From positions 39,642,287 to 39,706,286 of the forward strand of contig NC_092326.1 of assembly GCF_036785885.1 (NCBI RefSeq): a DNA stretch of 64,000 nucleotides, given 5' to 3'. Shown in pieces: positions 35,724-48,618 of the stretch. Position 1 is the first letter of the stretch. Each line of letters opens with the position of its first letter. This DNA comes from Coffea arabica. Its lineage: Eukaryota > Streptophyta > Magnoliopsida > Gentianales > Rubiaceae. The notes under the pieces were generated by a model that ran no database searches, had not been told where the DNA came from, and saw nothing but the letters and a program-made list of their open reading frames with translations. A program made the translations under genes and the position numbers.

Positions 35724-37324
35724 TGCTTCCTTCCTTCGGTCTTCTCTGTTGGTTTGCTTGTCTATTGCTTTCGGTCAATTGGAAATTTTGTGGGGTTGAG
35801 GAATACTTTTACTGGGAAGATTTTACTTTTGGTCCCTGATGTCCTGGATTAGTTTCAATAAGTCACTCAATTTACACGTTTTATACTTTGGGTCCCTTAT
35901 GTTATAAGTTTTTTGAGTTCAATGATAGAGTAGTATTTTAGATACTTTTCTTTCATGAATTTCCCTTTAGTCACATATTCAGTATAGGAATAAATTAAAG
36001 AGACTTTACAATCTTCAATTTAATTATATGTCGACATTGTGTATGTCAACCTATATCGAATGAGACAAAAGTTAGTATTTTATTTAAATAAATAAAATCA
36101 CGGGATAAATAAGTTATTTTATGTAATGTCATAATCTATACATTTGATAGGTACTGAAATGTTTGACCTCGATCCTTTTTAAATTTAAGAATATGTCAAT
36201 AATATGTAGGTCAACCTATTGCATAATGAAAAATGTATGCCTTTTTGGAATAAAATAGAAAAGGGCATGCTAACTAGATTATTCCATGTATAATATTTTG
36301 ATAAATATGTTTATAGATATCCGTGCATGCCTAATTATAATCCCATTTCTAAACAATAGTAAAAAACTTGAATTTGAATCAATGTGTGAAGAAATTCTAA
36401 TATAAGAATATTAAGTATAACACGACTTTGGTTGAATATTCAAGAACTAAAGTATTTATAAATGATAGTAATAACTAACAAGTATAGATATCCAATGTTC
36501 TTACCAAAAAATAAAAAGAACATTTAATCCAATTTTTGATGGCATGGTGGTTGAAGTCTTGAAAGTACCGAACTTAGGACTAAACTGGAAGATTCTTAAA
36601 ATGTCAAAGAGAAATTTGAATAAGTTTAAATCTAAGAAACTACAATAAGATCTTTCAAAAACTACAGGACTTGTACAGCAACTTTCCCACCTCCCTTGGG
36701 TGCCACCCATTTCTCCTGTGTTCTTCAGCCCCTGAGCAGCAAGCTCCATCACTCGCCATCCTTTACTTGGGACGCTCATCCAACAAAACCGACAAACCCA
36801 CCTCATAAACCGCCTCTCTCGGCCTCCTGAGCCACCATTCTCAGCTTGCTGCTTTCAGCTCTCCACCACCAACGGGCTAAGGTAGTAAAAATGTCATCTT
36901 TATGAGGTAAAATTAATTGAATTCATTCTTGTTCTGTTTTACCAATACAGTATCTATACAATTAAACTGCTTAATGGGTTTGTTGATATGCATTTTTCCA
37001 GCGAACCCTTTTCGTTTTTTGCCAATTGAAAAGTTTTTTAGATTCAGTTCAATACTGAATCTTTTGTAATATTTGTAGCGGGCTGTTTGATAGAGGCAGT
37101 AGTAAAAAATTCAGTTTTGGAAGAAGGGAAATGGAGTTCTTGGCTTATTGTTGAAGTTTCCCTAATCAGATGCTTTTCTGGTGCAATGGGTGGTTAGCTT
37201 TTCATATGTGAAACGACTTAAATGAAGGCAAAGTTCCTCTCCTCTCTCTTTATTATTATTATTATTTTTTTTTTGCGAAGTATTATAGAATTCACTTGGT
37301 CTTTTTACATGTGTTCTGCAGGTT
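35724..37324. promoter_or_regulatory. Divergent promoter region and spliced 5' UTR of the Ycf20-like gene
   Basis: The metallophosphoesterase (minus) and Ycf20-like gene (plus) are head to head with about 1 kb of AT-rich DNA between them. A GC-richer block at about 36670-36881 ends in a good donor (CTAAG/GTAGTA). The coding exon begins just after an acceptor TTCTGCAG at 37314-37321. I therefore infer a non-coding first exon ending at 36881 and an intron 36882-37321. Confidence 0.55.
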
Positions 37325-39037
37325 ATGGCTGCTAGAATGGACATCATCATACCACGAAGTTTGTCCGTGATTGAAAATGCATGTTTTGAAAGATCATCTA
37401 CAGATTTTAGGAATTGTAATGCTCTCTCGGAGTGGAATGAAAAACAGAATTTAGTTGTGCATATTGCAGTGGTTGCTACGAAGTATGCAAGTTCTCAAAT
37501 AAAGAGGTAGGATTTCAGCTTGCTTGTGTTTTAGTTATAACCACTCTTCCTGAAAATATATGGAACTTGTAGATGTAAAATTTTGTTAGGATCTATGTGG
37601 TTGGTGGCAGTATTTGTTAAGGGATCTGGCTGTCTAAGGAAAAACTTGACGAAAAAAACGTGTAAGATAGACTAAACTTGAGGGATGGAGATGTACATGT
37701 ATGCTCATAAGTAAAATTCCCTTGGTGGTCCACGTGAACCTCTGGTACAAATTGTATATCCTAGCTACAACATAATCTTATATAAGCTTTTGACCTTAGG
37801 TTTTTTGTTGAATCTGAATCATTGATACCAAATGCAATATTTATTTTGGAATTTTCATAGTTTTTTTCTATGACCCGCCATGTACCCTGTGATATTAACC
37901 TTATCCAATATATTCTGGAGTTAGAATACAATTTAAAGCTGTACTTCTCAATATCTTGTTTTAATGTTACTTCAGTTGCTGAATTCTACGCAGATTTTTT
38001 TTTTTTGGGCTACATGTTGTAAAAATGAACATGTAGAGTAGTCTTTTGTGCTTTGATGTGGAATTGACACACTTTTACCTAATAGTATCCTGATGACAGA
38101 AGCCATAGAAAATTGTATATGTTACTAGTTTAGCTATCATATACAACAAATTTGTACTGGAAAACTTGTTCAAGACATTCAAATGACACATTTGTGATGA
38201 TTTAACTTCAAAATCGGATAATGCATTAATGTGGCAAAGCTGTTGGTAGGGCAATCTGATTACTTATCTGTTATATTTTTATTGAAAAAGAGATTAAGTG
38301 TCTTTTAAACTGACGGAAATAACTTGACTATTCTCAAAAAGGCAAGTCGTATGTAAGTCTAGAGAAAATCTGCAATATAACCAGTAAAGGAGCTATTGCA
38401 GGTGGAATTTCCTTTACAATGTTGTTGACTGTGAGATGAAAAGATGACAGCAATTGATCAGTTTTCTTAGCTTTGGTAGTCTAATAAAGATGTAACTGTA
38501 TTTTGTTCTTCTGTTTATCTCTATCTAAATGCCTCCAAATGCGTATTAATGCCTTTTGAGATGTGAATTTTTTATGGTCTTATTTGAAATAGTCCTCAAC
38601 CAATTAGACGTGGTTGGAGAACGGCATTTGCTTTAGACACAGGTGGACTTCCAGATAATGATGACCAAGACAGCTTTAACAATTTTGGCGCTGGCCTTGG
38701 TGGAACTCGTTTGGGCCGCATAGTAAGTGCAGCAGGTAGGCAGCTTTTGGAGAAGCTTAATTCAGCTCGGAAGAATTTTCCAATGAAGATATTTCTCCTC
38801 CTCCTGGGATTCTACACAGCTAATGCCTTGGCTACAATTCTTGGGCAAACTGGTGACTGGGATGTTCTGGTGGCTGGGGTGGTTGTTGCTGCAATAGAGG
38901 GTATAGGTATGCTTATGTATAGAAAGCCTTCCTCTATGTCCAGGGGTAGGCTGCAGTCTCTTGTGGTGATGATAAACTATTGGAAAGCAGGTATTTGCTT
39001 GGGCCTTTTTGTGGATGCTTTCAAACTAGGTAGTTGA
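37325..39037 (+). CDS. Ycf20-like protein (DUF565), plastid-targeted
   Basis: Two coding exons, 37325-37506 and 38593-39037, joined by a GT-AG intron, give 627 nt and 208 residues. The conserved part is GTRLGRIVSAAGRQLLEKL followed by NFPMKIFLLLLGFYTANALATILGQTGDWDVL. It has three hydrophobic segments: the one just quoted, VLVAGVVVAAIEGIGMLMY, and the terminal WKAGICLGLFVDAFKLGS. This is the Ycf20/DUF565 family, encoded in the plastid of many algae and in the nucleus of land plants. The first ~70 residues are poorly conserved and fit a chloroplast transit peptide. In Arabidopsis, members (NPQ6, NPQ7) affect non-photochemical quenching; the biochemical role is unclear. It resembles the NPQ7 type (At1g65420) most, from memory. 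Confidence 0.92.
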
Positions 39038-40626
39038 CTTCTTGAACCTGCACATAATTTCTTAAACCCAATAATTTATAGTGTCCATTGAGCTTTTCTT
39101 TGCTGGTCCCCTTGGCCCGTCGTACTTCAATTCTGGTGCTGCCTTTTGAGAGGCGAGAATGTAAGCGATAAAACTTAGTGAAGTATATTCTTTTATTGGT
39201 TATTATGAAATAATCTAGATTTATTAAGTCAACTGATCCTTTTGTGTCATAAATGGCGTTATAACCCTAACAAACTTTCTTGCCTATGCCTACACCTGAT
39301 CGGTTTAAAACATGAAGCAATTGCAAACCTTCAATTATAATATTTGTAAATGCTCATTCATTCTCGGCAGATGGTCAACAGGGTTGTACATTTTAGAGTC
39401 GTGGAGTCTGTTTAGATGATTATAGATGAATGTATTTCAAAAATATATGGTGGAAATGATACCAATCTCCATATTGGAGATTTGTACGTTAAAAAAGGTG
39501 GAGCTGTTGAAGGTGGTTGACTGAGATGGGAATTGATGATGGTGGTCATGGACAGTTTAGATGGTAATAAAGTGGTACAGAAGATGCGGTGGTGGTGGTG
39601 GGGAAGGTTAATAGCTTGGCGATGATTAATAGTAGTATGCTAGAGGAAAAGATGAAGGATGAGCATAGCTATATTAAGGTGGATGGGATGAGGAAGGAGA
39701 CGGTGGAGACTAGTGGTAGTGGTAGTAGTAGCAGTAGTATGTCCTTGGAGAAAATTTTTCCTGGTAGAAAAGTTTTATAGTAGTAACCGGAGGTGTGGAT
39801 GAAGTTTGTGCGAATGACATAGAGGAATATGCAAGGTGTGAAGGGAACAAGAAGTTGGAAGAATTTGGGAATAGTAATCTATTGTTTAATTCACTTTAGG
39901 GGGTGATGGAGGCTTGTTATGTTTTGCGCATTTTGGTGAAGATGGTATTACAAGTTCCTGGCCTGGGCTTTTCAAGAAAAGTAGTAGCATAAATTGATAA
40001 TCAGTCAGTTAGTTATAAGCCGTGGAGTACAAAGTCCACAAGAATCCTCCTCCAGCAGTCTACCATGTCCTGGAGGCATATTACATCAGAAAAGCCAAAC
40101 TGGAGGCAATCTCCTGGAAACTATCCTCAAATGGAGTCTTGAGGTTGCTTTTACTCGAGAACATAAGAGGAGAAGCCTGATGTGCAGCCACCAAATATTA
40201 CACCGAACACTGGCATTTTTGGGTTATAAAACAAGAGAAATAGAATACTCCCATTCTTTGTATTAATGTTATTCAAAAACTACAAAGCCTGGTATGCTAC
40301 TTTCCGCGAGGATGCATTAGACCTAAGTTCCAAAATTCATAGCAGGTGACAAACGCTGAGAATTCACATATGCTATTGACGAACTTTAGCCATATCCTAA
40401 TAAATTTGCATGCATGCATCAAGCAAGCAAATCAAAGGGGAAAAAAAAAAGCTAGTTTAAGCCCACCTATCTTGAATTTCAGTCAATATGGTTGATCAGG
40501 AAAACTGAAAGATCAGCAGGAAAAGAAAAAGGAGAAAAAAAAATCAGTAATGTTATGTATACATCCATACTTTTTCCCTGAGCCACACCATCTTGTATGC
40601 CCCCATCTTCTGATTCAGGACAAATT
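39038..40626. other. Convergent intergenic region between Ycf20-like gene and BABY BOOM
   Basis: 3' UTRs of both genes presumably lie at the ends. A purine-rich block at 39440-39960 has GGT/GGTGGT repeats and a low-complexity open frame on + (39589-39780, rich in S, G, E, K). I do not recognise it; it may be a decayed gene fragment. Confidence 0.45.
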
Positions 40627-43600
40627 CTATGTGTCATTCCCCACTGTAAAAGTAGAAGATCCATGACAAACAGCCATATTGTTAGTCCTTGCTGCTAGAG
40701 CTGGAACTCCAGTGGGCACCCAAGTGTTACAAGATGAGCCCTGATCATAAAGACCAGCCCTCAATGTCCCATTTGATGATGGTAGGGGATGATAATAGAA
40801 GTTCCTTGTTTGGTAGGGATCACTTGAGCCAAACATGTTTTCATAGCCAATTGCTTTTACCCCATTCTCTCCAAAGCCATTTCCCTGATTCTGACTACCT
40901 TCTTCAGCAATAACTGTAGTACTCATTGGCAGCAGATAGCTACTACTGCTTCCATATCCAACGCCTTGATAGGTAGCATTGTCATTCGAGCCATTGCTGT
41001 AGATGACAGAGTTACAGCTAGAACTGTGTTCCATGGATGAAGAATCCAAGCTCATGAGGTTGTGAAGTACAGAAGGTTGAAGGAAATTGTGTGTGTTCCC
41101 CAATTGAAGTTGATGCAAATCATGAAAGCTGTGGCTGACATCCGAATCATTTTCTTGCTTGCACCATAACCTTTGCTGTTGACCATAAGGGTAATGCATG
41201 GTTAATGGCTGGGCTTGCTGGAATGCAATTGTAGGCCAGGCATGCTGAGCTCCATAGCTACTCATTCCATCTGTTAAATGTGAACTTAAGTTATCATTAT
41301 TTGTTCTATGAGCATCCAAAGCCATTTCAGCTTGTTCAGCGTCCTTCAAACGCTTAGCAGCTCCACCTATTGGTAAAGTGCTGCTCTCAAGTATGCTCTT
41401 GACATCATATCGACTAATCTCAAAATTAGTAACTGCATTCAGTCCACGAAATTTAATTGCTGCAATGTCGTAGGCTTCTGCTGCTTCCTCTTGTGTGCCT
41501 AAAGAATTTATTAAGCCACAGAATTGAGAATAGAGGAATAAAAGAGTCACAATCACTAAAGATATGCCAACAACATAGTTTCATTGGAACGGTTAGTGGA
41601 ACAGCCACTGATAATTAAACCAAGTAAAAAAATTTTATGTGCATTCATTCAAGGTACATGACATGAGTAATTGATCTCTAGCCTAATGTCGCGGTATCGC
41701 AAAGAACAAAAAGTTGAAATTGAGGACTTACTGAAAGTTCCCAAGTAGAGATCCTTGTTTCCAGCAACTCTTCCAATTCTTGCTTGCCATCTTCCATGCT
41801 GATGGTGTCTGTTAGCAAAGACAGCAACCATATAATTTAAGAAGAGTGGCAAGAAACGGAGTCATTGATCAGCATTTACTAACGGCAGAAGAAGCCTAGA
41901 TTCAATTGCCATTTTGATCAACATAAACATGATCCTATGAAACGACATATTTTCCAATCTTATAGTCAGTAAACAAAGGCTTTAGTTCCTCACTGGTGAT
42001 GTGCTTGTTGGTTACGATGGTAGTTCAAGACAATAATCAATCAAGCATGTCAAGCAGTAACACCATGTGCCATTATCTTATTGATAAGTCTAACTAAGCA
42101 TGACAATATATTGAACCTTGGTAGTACCCAAGAATTTGTTGAACATATAAAAGACATCAAATACTCCACTGAAAAGTTTCAAACCCCCTAATGATGAAAT
42201 GAAATAATTGCCTCATGATAAGGCATAAAATAAACTGGTTCATGCCTACACTTTCCTTCCACCGACATTCCGAAGCACCCCCATCAAAGCAAAAGACAGA
42301 AGAAAAAGAATTACCTTGTCACTCCTCGATAGATGGATGCACCACGGGAAAACCCACTACTCTTCCTGAGTTCAGTAAAGAATCCAGGCCATCAGCATTC
42401 GCATGTATTAATAATCATTTTTGTCTCAACGAATAACTCATTCTATTGCAGATTTGCAGGAGAGTACCTTCGTAAAGATGCAACGTATTCCTGCCTCGTC
42501 ATGTGTTTCATTTCTTCTATTTCTTTTTCGTAGTTGCTAATCTAAGAAGTTTGAAAAGATACATTATTAGTAATTGGAGCTATTTATGCTTCAATTTCTG
42601 GAGTGAAGGAATATTACTTATATATTATTAATTTTTTTTATTAGTTATCACTGTTTGAGATCGACCTCTACGTTTATTATTTAGTCGTCGTCAAGTAATT
42701 TTGTACCACTTCAGAATATTCAAAAAACAAAGTCGAAATGGTGCAAGACACTCACTGGAAAATTTGTAGTGGTAGTAGTACCCCAATACTTCAATGCTGC
42801 TAAATCATAAGCTCGAGCTGCCTTTTCTTCCTTGTCATAACCCCCTGATTTTTTTCCCCAACAATAAAAATCAAGAGTGCCCACAATGAAACAAACATAA
42901 GAAACAATAGCTTTAATCCCATGCACAAAATTGCCCTTTAGGCCACTTAAATTAAAATGGGAAAGGCAACATGCAATAGACGAAAAGCCATGGAAAAAGA
43001 CGCTTTCCACTCACCCAAATAAACTGCAAAACAATTGTATCCGCCACCCATCAAAACATATGCAAAATGGGAGACAAAGAAAAAAATGGTTAGAACTAAG
43101 AGACTCAAGTTTAACAAAAAGATGAAAAGCAATGAAATAGTAACTAATAATGGCAGACAATATATCACCATACCTTGCCTTCCCTTCCGAGTTTGTCCCT
43201 CTCTTCTACAACTATTATCCCAAAGATGTGCCTCATATCTTCCAGTCCATCTATGCCTGCACTGACAAAAACCCCTAAAGCATTAAATCTCATCCGCCAT
43301 TGTAGAATAAATATGGGAAAAAAAAAATTGTGTCCATGAAAATAAAGAAAAGAAAGAAAGAATGAATGAAAGAGAAAAAGAAAGCAAGCTATTCTTGCTT
43401 ATAGCACGAATGTTAAGAATTTATCATTAAGAATTTCAAAGGGAAAAAATGTAAAGAATATTTTTGTGTAACTTGTTAGAGATATACTATAAAGTACCTT
43501 GTTACACCACGGTAGATAGAAGTCCTTTGGCCAAAAGTATCGATAGACTTTCGAGGCACCGCTTCAATTGCACCGCTTTGGCCGTCAAGACTAGTTATCC

Positions 43601-44514
43601 CAATCCCACCGTTTTGCTGCTTATTAGTATTAGTATTATCAGAAGTGGAACTCTCCCCACCGCCTCCTTCACCATCTGAGCAACTTGCTGCAGTCAAGAG
43701 GGGCAAAGCAGATGTTGATTGTGACCCCGTACTCATAGAAAGTGACAAGTTTTGAGCATTATTAGAGCAACCCACAGCCCCATCATTTCCATTGATGATC
43801 TTGTTCTCGGGTTGGGATGTACTGGGATTATTCCTCAACCAGTTCTTGATCATTGAGAGACCTATGGTACCATTACCATTGGAAGAAGAAGCCTCAACAG
43901 TTTGTGAAGGAAGGTGCAAGGAGTTTTGTCCACCAACTCCAAGGAAGTTTTCTAGTTTTGGTTCTTGGTTCTCAAGGTTGTGATTGTTGTTGTTGCAAGA
44001 CCTTCCCATCAACATAGACATCTCCGAACCGGCGGTTTTGTAGCTTGTGTTAGAGTTCACGTTCAGTTCCTTGAAACTCCAATCTGCATAAAGAGTGAAA
44101 AGGGACACCCCAAAAAGAAAATGAAGGTTTTTGAATTGCATGAAGGTGAATGAATTTTTTTTCTTTTTTTTCCCCTAAAACAAAGGTCCTCAAACAAGTT
44201 TTTGTAATATACAAGGAAATTCAAGAACTTAACCAAAACTAAGTTAAAACCAGTTTAGGATGCGTACCTTGTGATTGGTTATTTCGGTTGAAAGCTTCTA
44301 ATATGCCAAAAGGGGCAGGGAGATTAAGAGAAGGGATGGTTGAGGCATGAGAACTAAGATCAAAGCAATCTCCTGAGACATCTGTACCGGAGAGTTCTTC
44401 TGAGCTAAAAGTATCAAGACGAGGGACTGTGTTTTGGGAGTGATCTTGATGAGGTTGTGAACGGATTTCTTGAGGTGATAAAGAGAAGCCAAGCCAGTTG
44501 TTCATGGAAGCCAT
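40627..44514 (-). CDS. BBM: BABY BOOM-like AP2 (AINTEGUMENTA-LIKE/PLETHORA) transcription factor
   Basis: Nine exons in transcript order: 44514-44268, 44083-43498, 43256-43174, 43023-43015 (9 nt), 42844-42756, 42541-42468, 42365-42315, 41808-41732 and 41498-40627. They sum to 2088 nt and 695 residues. It starts [16 protein letters not shown], a motif shared by BBM and other AILs. PKLENFLG and the bbm motif [14 protein letters not shown] follow, then two AP2 domains (about 271-338 and 373-432: [21 protein letters not shown] and [20 protein letters not shown]) joined by the conserved [34 protein letters not shown] linker. The protein ends STFTVGNDT, like BBM. This nuclear factor promotes embryonic and root-stem-cell identity and acts with other PLETHORA genes. 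I saw no miR172 site, as expected for the ANT lineage. PLT2 is the main alternative. Confidence 0.94.
43015..43023 (-). other. 9-nt microexon of BABY BOOM-like gene
   Basis: TTTATTTGG (minus strand) lies between an acceptor TTTTGCAG and a donor GTGAGT. With one base from the previous exon it encodes VYL and the first base of the following G, restoring [20 protein letters not shown] in the first AP2 domain. Without it the frame shifts by none but the conserved beta-strand is lost. Confidence 0.93.
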
Positions 44515-47500
44515 AAGAAGTTAAATTGTATGTAGAGATTACAATATTTTAACTTCACTCTGCAGGTTTGATAGAGAAGTTAAACAGAACTAGTAAAAAG
44601 AAGTGCATGCATGAGGAGGGACTGTGAAGTGAAAAAGCCCAAACAAGTATTTTGATGGAGAGGAAGAAGAAGAAGAAGCAGAATAGGAAAGGTCTAACTG
44701 AGGAAAAGAGGAAGAGAAATCAGTTCTTTCAAGGCAAAATCAAGATTTATATGAAACCTCTCTCCATCTCTTTGGTCATAAATGGGGTGCCCTCTACTCC
44801 AAAGGGCAGTCACTACTCTAATCCCAAAAAAATATATGATTTCAACGAGGAGCAAAATGAGGGTTGATGCGGGGCGGTTTTGTAACTTCATCGTGTGCCC
44901 AAAAAAATAGGTTGTAGAGGTGGAAAATAGTATTGTACTATGTACTAGTAGAAGTAGGGCACTTGGATTTTGAGTATATTCTTCCTTCCCGTCTAAGTAG
45001 ATTAATATCCATTTCTCCTGCTCAGAGCACCGATTTTTTCCAGTATTCTATTAGTATCTTTTGCTTTGGAAACTCTTGCTTAGAGCTAACTAAAGTCCAG
45101 ACCACTCAGTTACTAAAAAAGAACAAAAAGTACACGGGGAGCGAATATAAAAACAGTGCGCTGTAGCCTGCTGTATGATTGTGGAGCAATAGTAATAAAA
45201 GTTCTTCGTTTCTATCCAAGAATAGGCAGCTAGCAAGTTCAAAGTTGAACTTATCTTCATGCCCTGGACAGTTTGTGCTAGTATATTATTACTACTTACT
45301 GTAGAAATGGTAGGTTATTGCCTATTGGCCCTAAGACATGGTCATGACCCTAGCAGCATGTGGTTCCTTAACCTTAAAACAAGCTGAATTCTCCTTTCAA
45401 GTTTGAACTGCCAAAGATATTTGACACTAAAATAATTACAACTCCTACTTATTGTACCGTTGCTTAAAGTAGAGTATTTCTTACATTGCATATTTAGGGA
45501 CTAGACCTTTTAACACCATTTTAACGTAATTTATCATCTTTTTTGTTAAGGAAATAGATTACACTGATTTCGAACCAACTTTTTAAAGAGAAATATTACG
45601 CAGTTTAGAGAAGTATATGAGTCGTGATAAGTCAAGTCTCTTTGCTAAGAGAAAATATTACACAGTTATTTGCTCGTTTGATGAGGGTAATAGTTGCTCC
45701 TATAAATTTACCAACAACATTCTCTCCTTTCTTGAAGTTCTCCAAACATTCATGATACGTGAAAGAAAGAGTCTCAATGTTGATGTATAGACATTGTAGA
45801 TAAAGACACCTGAGAAAAGGAAGATATAAAATCTGATGAGTCTGACAAAAAGTGTGAAGAAAAACTCTTAATTCAGTAAAAACCCCCCAACAGTCCACAC
45901 CCATTTATTCATGGGCTGGAATTTATTCCATTCATAATTGATCATATGCCCAGTTGGAAATAAGTCATATCAGTGTCAGATATCTGCTCTCCTCTGCCAC
46001 AACCCTTAACCAACCCCAACACCCTCTTTCCCCCCTTCCATTCATTATCATCCCTCCTGCTCATCTCACACTCCTTTACTAGTCTCTCCTGCTTAGATTT
46101 CGCTACCCCCCACAGACCCCTCAGGCTCAGGCGGCCTTCAAGAACCCATAACTTCTTCACATTCCATCCATCCATTCTCTTATATTCTACTATTATCTTA
46201 CAATCCTAATCATCAAACTGCTCCCCCGCTACAAACGGGGGACTACCTGTACTGCAACTAGTACTAGTACTCCCTTTCTTTTCCTTTCTTGTTCTCTTTA
46301 CTTGGCTTTTGCCTTGCTTCATGTTAGTGAATAATACTAATGAATATTTGGATGGTGATTTGATTAAGTATTGTTTCTCTCTCCCCGAGCGTGTGCGTCC
46401 AAAAGAGCTAGAGCTCTCATTGTCTACTCTGTATGTAACGCAACAACAATAATTCGTTCATGCATGACTGACACTTGCTTTTCACTGTAGGCAAAGTTGA
46501 TTGAGAGGGAGGATCCTCCTAGCTTCATATACAGGAGAGTATACGACTTTATGTATGTCATGAGCTTAATTGAAAAGACAAGAGAAGATGAAAAAATTAA
46601 TTAATTAATGCGTTTAATGGAGAGATAGGTTTGCTGTTTGTGCCCCTGTACGAGGACACTAACCCTTGTCTTCCGGGTCTTAGGGGGTGGGGGGGGGGGG
46701 GGTTTATTTCATTCTCAAGATTTTGGGACAGATTGGATGGAAATCTTTATATCCAAGCTACTACATATTCACTATGCAAAAGCTTTTCTCCTTTTTTTTT
46801 TTAAATCTTTATTTGTTATAGCCAAAAACTCTTTTATAACACCAATGTCCACTCTCCCATCCATCTCCATATTTTTTTTTCTCTACAAAGATATATAGAT
46901 ATATATTTGTGAAAACTAGTCAAGTCCCTGACTAGTTTATGGCGACTAATAAACTAAAGTTTAGCGGTAATAAATAAAGTCGTTTCTAAGATTATAAGGT
47001 CTTAAATTCAAGTATCAAAGTCAAATGTATAAAAAAGAATTAGGCCATGACAAATAATGAGTTGAAAATATAAATAGTACAACCAATTTTGGAGAATGAT
47101 TAAGTGCTCCAAACACAGTTGATTATTATACGATGATCATGCCCTAACTACTAGTATGAATTAGCAAAGGATCTATTCATGTTTGATTTTATCTATCTCC
47201 GTCCTTATATCTTAAAGTCGGCGCCTATGGGAACTTAATGAATTAGTGCATGAAGGGTTACAGCAATTTTCAAAGTCAAAAGTAATCAAAAGTTTTGTCA
47301 GTGAATTCACCTGTTTTTTGGCCATCAAAAGGTCTCTAACTGGAACTAAAAACCATGCTTGAGATTTGACTGATGACCACGAGTGAATACATCATGTTTA
47401 CACTACTCTTTATCTTTATGGGAGTACTAAGTAATTAATACTACAATTAGTACAAAGTTGTGGTCTTTTTATTCTAGATAAATAAATGAATAGCTATACC

Positions 47501-47734
47501 ACATGACAACTATTCTAGCCTGTGAGGTTAAATTCCAAAATCTTTGAAAACCAAAATTAGGACTTGTTGATAAATCACCGAGCATCCATCCATATATATA
47601 TCAAGAAAAAGAAATAAATAATGCTCACATTACATAGTAATGGTGTTCAAGATTGCAAATGCAGGGAAGCAAAGACGGATATGGTGGTGGCAAGTGTGAA
47701 TGGTTTACGGAGTAATGTTGCAGAAAGGAGGGGG

Positions 47735-47759
47735 GAGAGAGAGAGAGAGAGAGAGAGAG
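47735..47759 (+). repeat. (GA)n microsatellite
   Basis: About 12 uninterrupted GA units follow a G-run. Confidence 0.85.
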
Positions 47760-47903
47760 GCATCTGTGTATTGTGTATATATTTGTATATGCTGAATGTA
47801 TCTTGAAGGGTGCAAAAACTCACTGGAAAGTTTGACCGTCAAGAAGGGAATCAAAAGACGGTAAAACATACACATGGCCAACCCTATTAGGTTTTTCTTC
47901 ATA

Positions 47904-47963
47904 TATTATTATTATTTATTATTATTAAAAGCCAGCCAGCCTGCCTGCCTGCCTGCCTGCCTC
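47904..47963 (+). repeat. Compound (ATT)n-(GCCT)n microsatellite
   Basis: An ATT-rich run (47904-47927) is followed directly by GCCA/GCCT tetranucleotide repeats (47931-47963). Confidence 0.8.
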
Positions 47964-48118
47964 CCCACTGTGAAAATAAATGCTCTCGGTAATCTCAGCA
48001 TAATCATGCATGCCCCAACCCAACATTTGCCCTCTCCTCTTTTCTTGTAGTATTTTGTTTGTCATTGAGTGAGAAAGAGGAGGAGAGAATTCTTGACTTT
48101 TGACCCTATTACCACAAT

Positions 48119-48125
<7 letters not shown>

Positions 48126-48170
<45 letters not shown>
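48126..48170 (+). repeat. (TA)n microsatellite
   Basis: About 22 uninterrupted TA units. Confidence 0.9.
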
Positions 48171-48172
<2 letters not shown>

Positions 48173-48560
48173 TAAATTTTATACATACTGACTGACGGTG
48201 CATACACTATCATTCACGATTAGATATACGATACATTTACGAAAATTGAGTTTCACATCTAAATTCAAATTATGTGTCACGCATCTAATGGTAAAAGTGT
48301 ATACACTATCAATGCATTAGAAGATTAATCCTATATATTGCTAGCTCCTTAATATTGCTAGCTCTAGCTAGCATCATACCCTTTTGGTTTGGATCTATTC
48401 TTGCTTCAAGAGATATACTACTACGTACACACAAATGACCCTAATGATTCACCTACCCTGCCTGCCACAGATACATATATGTATCAGTTGAGTTGGATCT
48501 TCACACAGTTCACATAGTCCATAATTGACCAAGTATCTAGGTTTTCTAATATTGACCAAT

Positions 48561-48618
48561 GCCACGTGTGAACCAGTTTAATTAGGATTTGTACCCATAA
48601 AAATATAACGCCACGTGT
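48561..48618 (+). promoter_or_regulatory. Pair of G-box/ABRE-like motifs GCCACGTGT
   Basis: The 9-mer GCCACGTGT occurs at 48561-48569 and again at 48610-48618, both on + and 49 bp apart. CACGTG is the core bound by bZIP (ABF/ABI5-type) and bHLH factors. It lies 4 kb upstream of BBM and 4.6 kb from the LCAT3 3' end, so any target gene is uncertain. Confidence 0.4.

Noticed and set aside
46638-46898. Plus-strand frame with a poly-glycine stretch
   Set aside because: The glycines are translated from a G-run; simple sequence, not a gene.
47925-48203. Minus-strand frame with YIYIYI repeats
   Set aside because: It is a translation of the (TA)n microsatellite.
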